This document shows, piece after piece, positions 7,311-7,890 of a DNA stretch of 7,890 bases. Each line of letters begins with the position of its first letter. Position 1 is the first letter of the stretch. The DNA comes from Bacteroidota bacterium. GTDB taxonomy: Bacteria > Bacteroidota > Bacteroidia > Cytophagales > Hymenobacteraceae. Location of the stretch: contig JAFADQ010000018.1 in assembly GCA_023424725.1 (NCBI GenBank), positions 1-7,890 on the forward strand. Reading direction: 5' to 3'. The translations under genes were made by a program, and so were the position numbers. The notes under the pieces were generated by a model. That model was not told the DNA's origin. It did no database searches and saw only the letters and a list, made by a program, of their open reading frames with translations.

Positions 7311-7889
7311 TTACCAGCGGCTAAAGCCTCTTTCACGGTTGTGCCAGGATTTGTCGCGGCTCCAGTCATCGCGGTTATCGCGTATTTCGTCCCTGTTTCT
7401 GCGGCGCCCGGCTTCGTCGTCGCCAAACCACGAGCGTACTTCATCGCCGGTTTTTTCAGCCCAATTACGGTTGTTTTGCTGGTTGTTATAATGGTAATCA
7501 GATCTGCCGGAATTATAATCGTTACCCGTGGTAAAGTCGCGGCGGCTTTCGTGGCCATATCCTTGCATAGAGTTGCCTGGCCCACCATAAATGCTGCGCA
7601 ATGGGTCGTATTCGCCGGAGCGGGATTGTCTAAAATAATCTTCATCTAAATGAGCTCCGGAACTAGTGCCATAGTTTCTGTCGTAGGCAGAGCTATAATT
7701 GCCAGATGGGTTGGAGCCACCATAATATTCGTGCTGCCGGTAATAATTTCCGTTATCATAATTATAACGGTTTTGCTCATCATTTCTCCTCCAATACTCC
7801 GCTTCATCGTTGCCAAACCACGAGCGGTTTTCATACCTGCCAGGGTTGTAATAATCTCTGTTTTGCGGGTATTGGTTATGGCTGTTCTG
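7311..7889 (-). CDS. Low-complexity Tyr/Asn/Arg/Gly-rich protein with two SWFG[N/D]DEA motifs (3' part; 5' end outside window)
   Basis: Read on the minus strand from 7889, the frame is open for 192 codons to TAA at 7311-7313; the start lies beyond the right edge. The protein is very hydrophilic, rich in Tyr, Asn, Arg, Gly, Ser and Asp, with no hydrophobic segment and probably largely disordered. Two copies of one motif stand out: RSWFGNDEA (visible residues 22-30) and RSWFGDDEA (152-160). The second follows WAEKTGDEV and precedes the charged stretch GRRRNRDEIRDNRDDW. The protein ends RERGFSRW. I associate SWFGDEEA-type motifs with stress-type proteins of Cytophagales/Hymenobacteraceae, often with a BON domain after the motif; no BON domain is seen here. 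The terminator just past the stop and in-frame conservation of the motif support this reading over the overlapping frames. TTG at 7601 is the first plausible internal start, but the motif continuing upstream argues for a longer gene. Function is unknown. Confidence 0.75.
   Translation of the reverse strand, partial: QNSHNQYPQNRDYYNPGRYENRSWFGNDEAEYWRRNDEQNRYNYDNGNYYRQHEYYGGSNPSGNYSSAYDRNYGTSSGAHLDEDYFRQSRSGEYDPLRSIYGGPGNSMQGYGHESRRDFTTGNDYNSGRSDYHYNNQQNNRNWAEKTGDEVRSWFGDDEAGRRRNRDEIRDNRDDWSRDKSWHNRERGFSRW
7411..7437. repeat. 27-bp direct repeat, partner at 7801-7827
   Basis: Bases 7411-7437 and 7801-7827 share 25 of 27 positions (common core gccaaaccacgagcg). They lie 390 bp (130 codons) apart in the same frame and encode the two SWFG motifs of the minus-strand protein. 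The two differences keep the frame; one is silent (GAC/GAT-type third-base difference at the Glu-Ala end) and the other contributes to Asp against Asn or its neighbour. This suggests internal duplication or strong constraint on the motif. Confidence 0.75.
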
Positions 7890-7890
7890 G

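Noticed and set aside
7301..7645. Alternative minus-strand frame of 114 codons overlapping the SWFG protein
   Set aside because: It is a shifted frame, Ala/Thr/Ile-rich and without motifs, contained within the longer frame that is open to the window edge.
7285..7649. Plus-strand open frames with hydrophobic products opposite the minus-strand protein
   Set aside because: They are the antisense reading of Tyr/Asn/Asp-rich codons, which gives Ile/Val/Leu-rich strings. The in-frame duplicated SWFG motif and the terminator position support the minus-strand gene instead.

Overview
The window looks like a chromosomal segment of a member of the Bacteroidota, most plausibly the Cytophagales/Hymenobacteraceae group (Pontibacter, Hymenobacter, Adhaeribacter-like). 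This is inferred from the protein character, from an A-rich, G-poor leader with no Shine-Dalgarno sequence in front of the trehalose synthase gene, and from a convergent Tyr/Asn/Arg-rich protein with SWFG[N/D]DEA motifs, a type I associate with that group. No taxonomic search was possible.

Layout. Positions 1-712 (+) hold the 3' third of glgE (maltose-1-phosphate maltosyltransferase), cut by the window edge. Positions 713-1389 are a long AT-rich spacer with no convincing gene. It holds three tandem copies of a 33-bp repeat, then a ~204-bp MITE-like element with 34-bp terminal inverted repeats and a hairpin at its centre, then an A-rich leader. Positions 1390-4728 (+) encode a trehalose synthase/maltokinase fusion (TreS-Mak, 1112 aa). 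Positions 4721-7114 (+) encode a glycogen branching enzyme (GlgB, 797 aa) that overlaps the previous gene by 8 bp and has a ~150-residue Lys/Ala/Ser/Thr-rich N-terminal extension. A strong intrinsic terminator at 7141-7167 ends the cluster. A second hairpin, best folded on the minus transcript, at 7252-7295 ends a convergent minus-strand gene whose 3' part fills 7311-7889 and runs off the right edge.

The three plus-strand genes form the GlgE pathway of alpha-glucan synthesis. TreS isomerises trehalose to maltose, the fused maltokinase makes maltose 1-phosphate with ATP, GlgE transfers maltosyl units onto an alpha-1,4-glucan, and GlgB adds alpha-1,6 branches. All catalytic residues visible in the window are intact. 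The pathway is known; the least ordinary points are the histone-H1-like tail on GlgB, the repeat/MITE complex splitting glgE from treS-mak, and the repeated SWFG-motif protein downstream. I see no clearly new multi-gene system.
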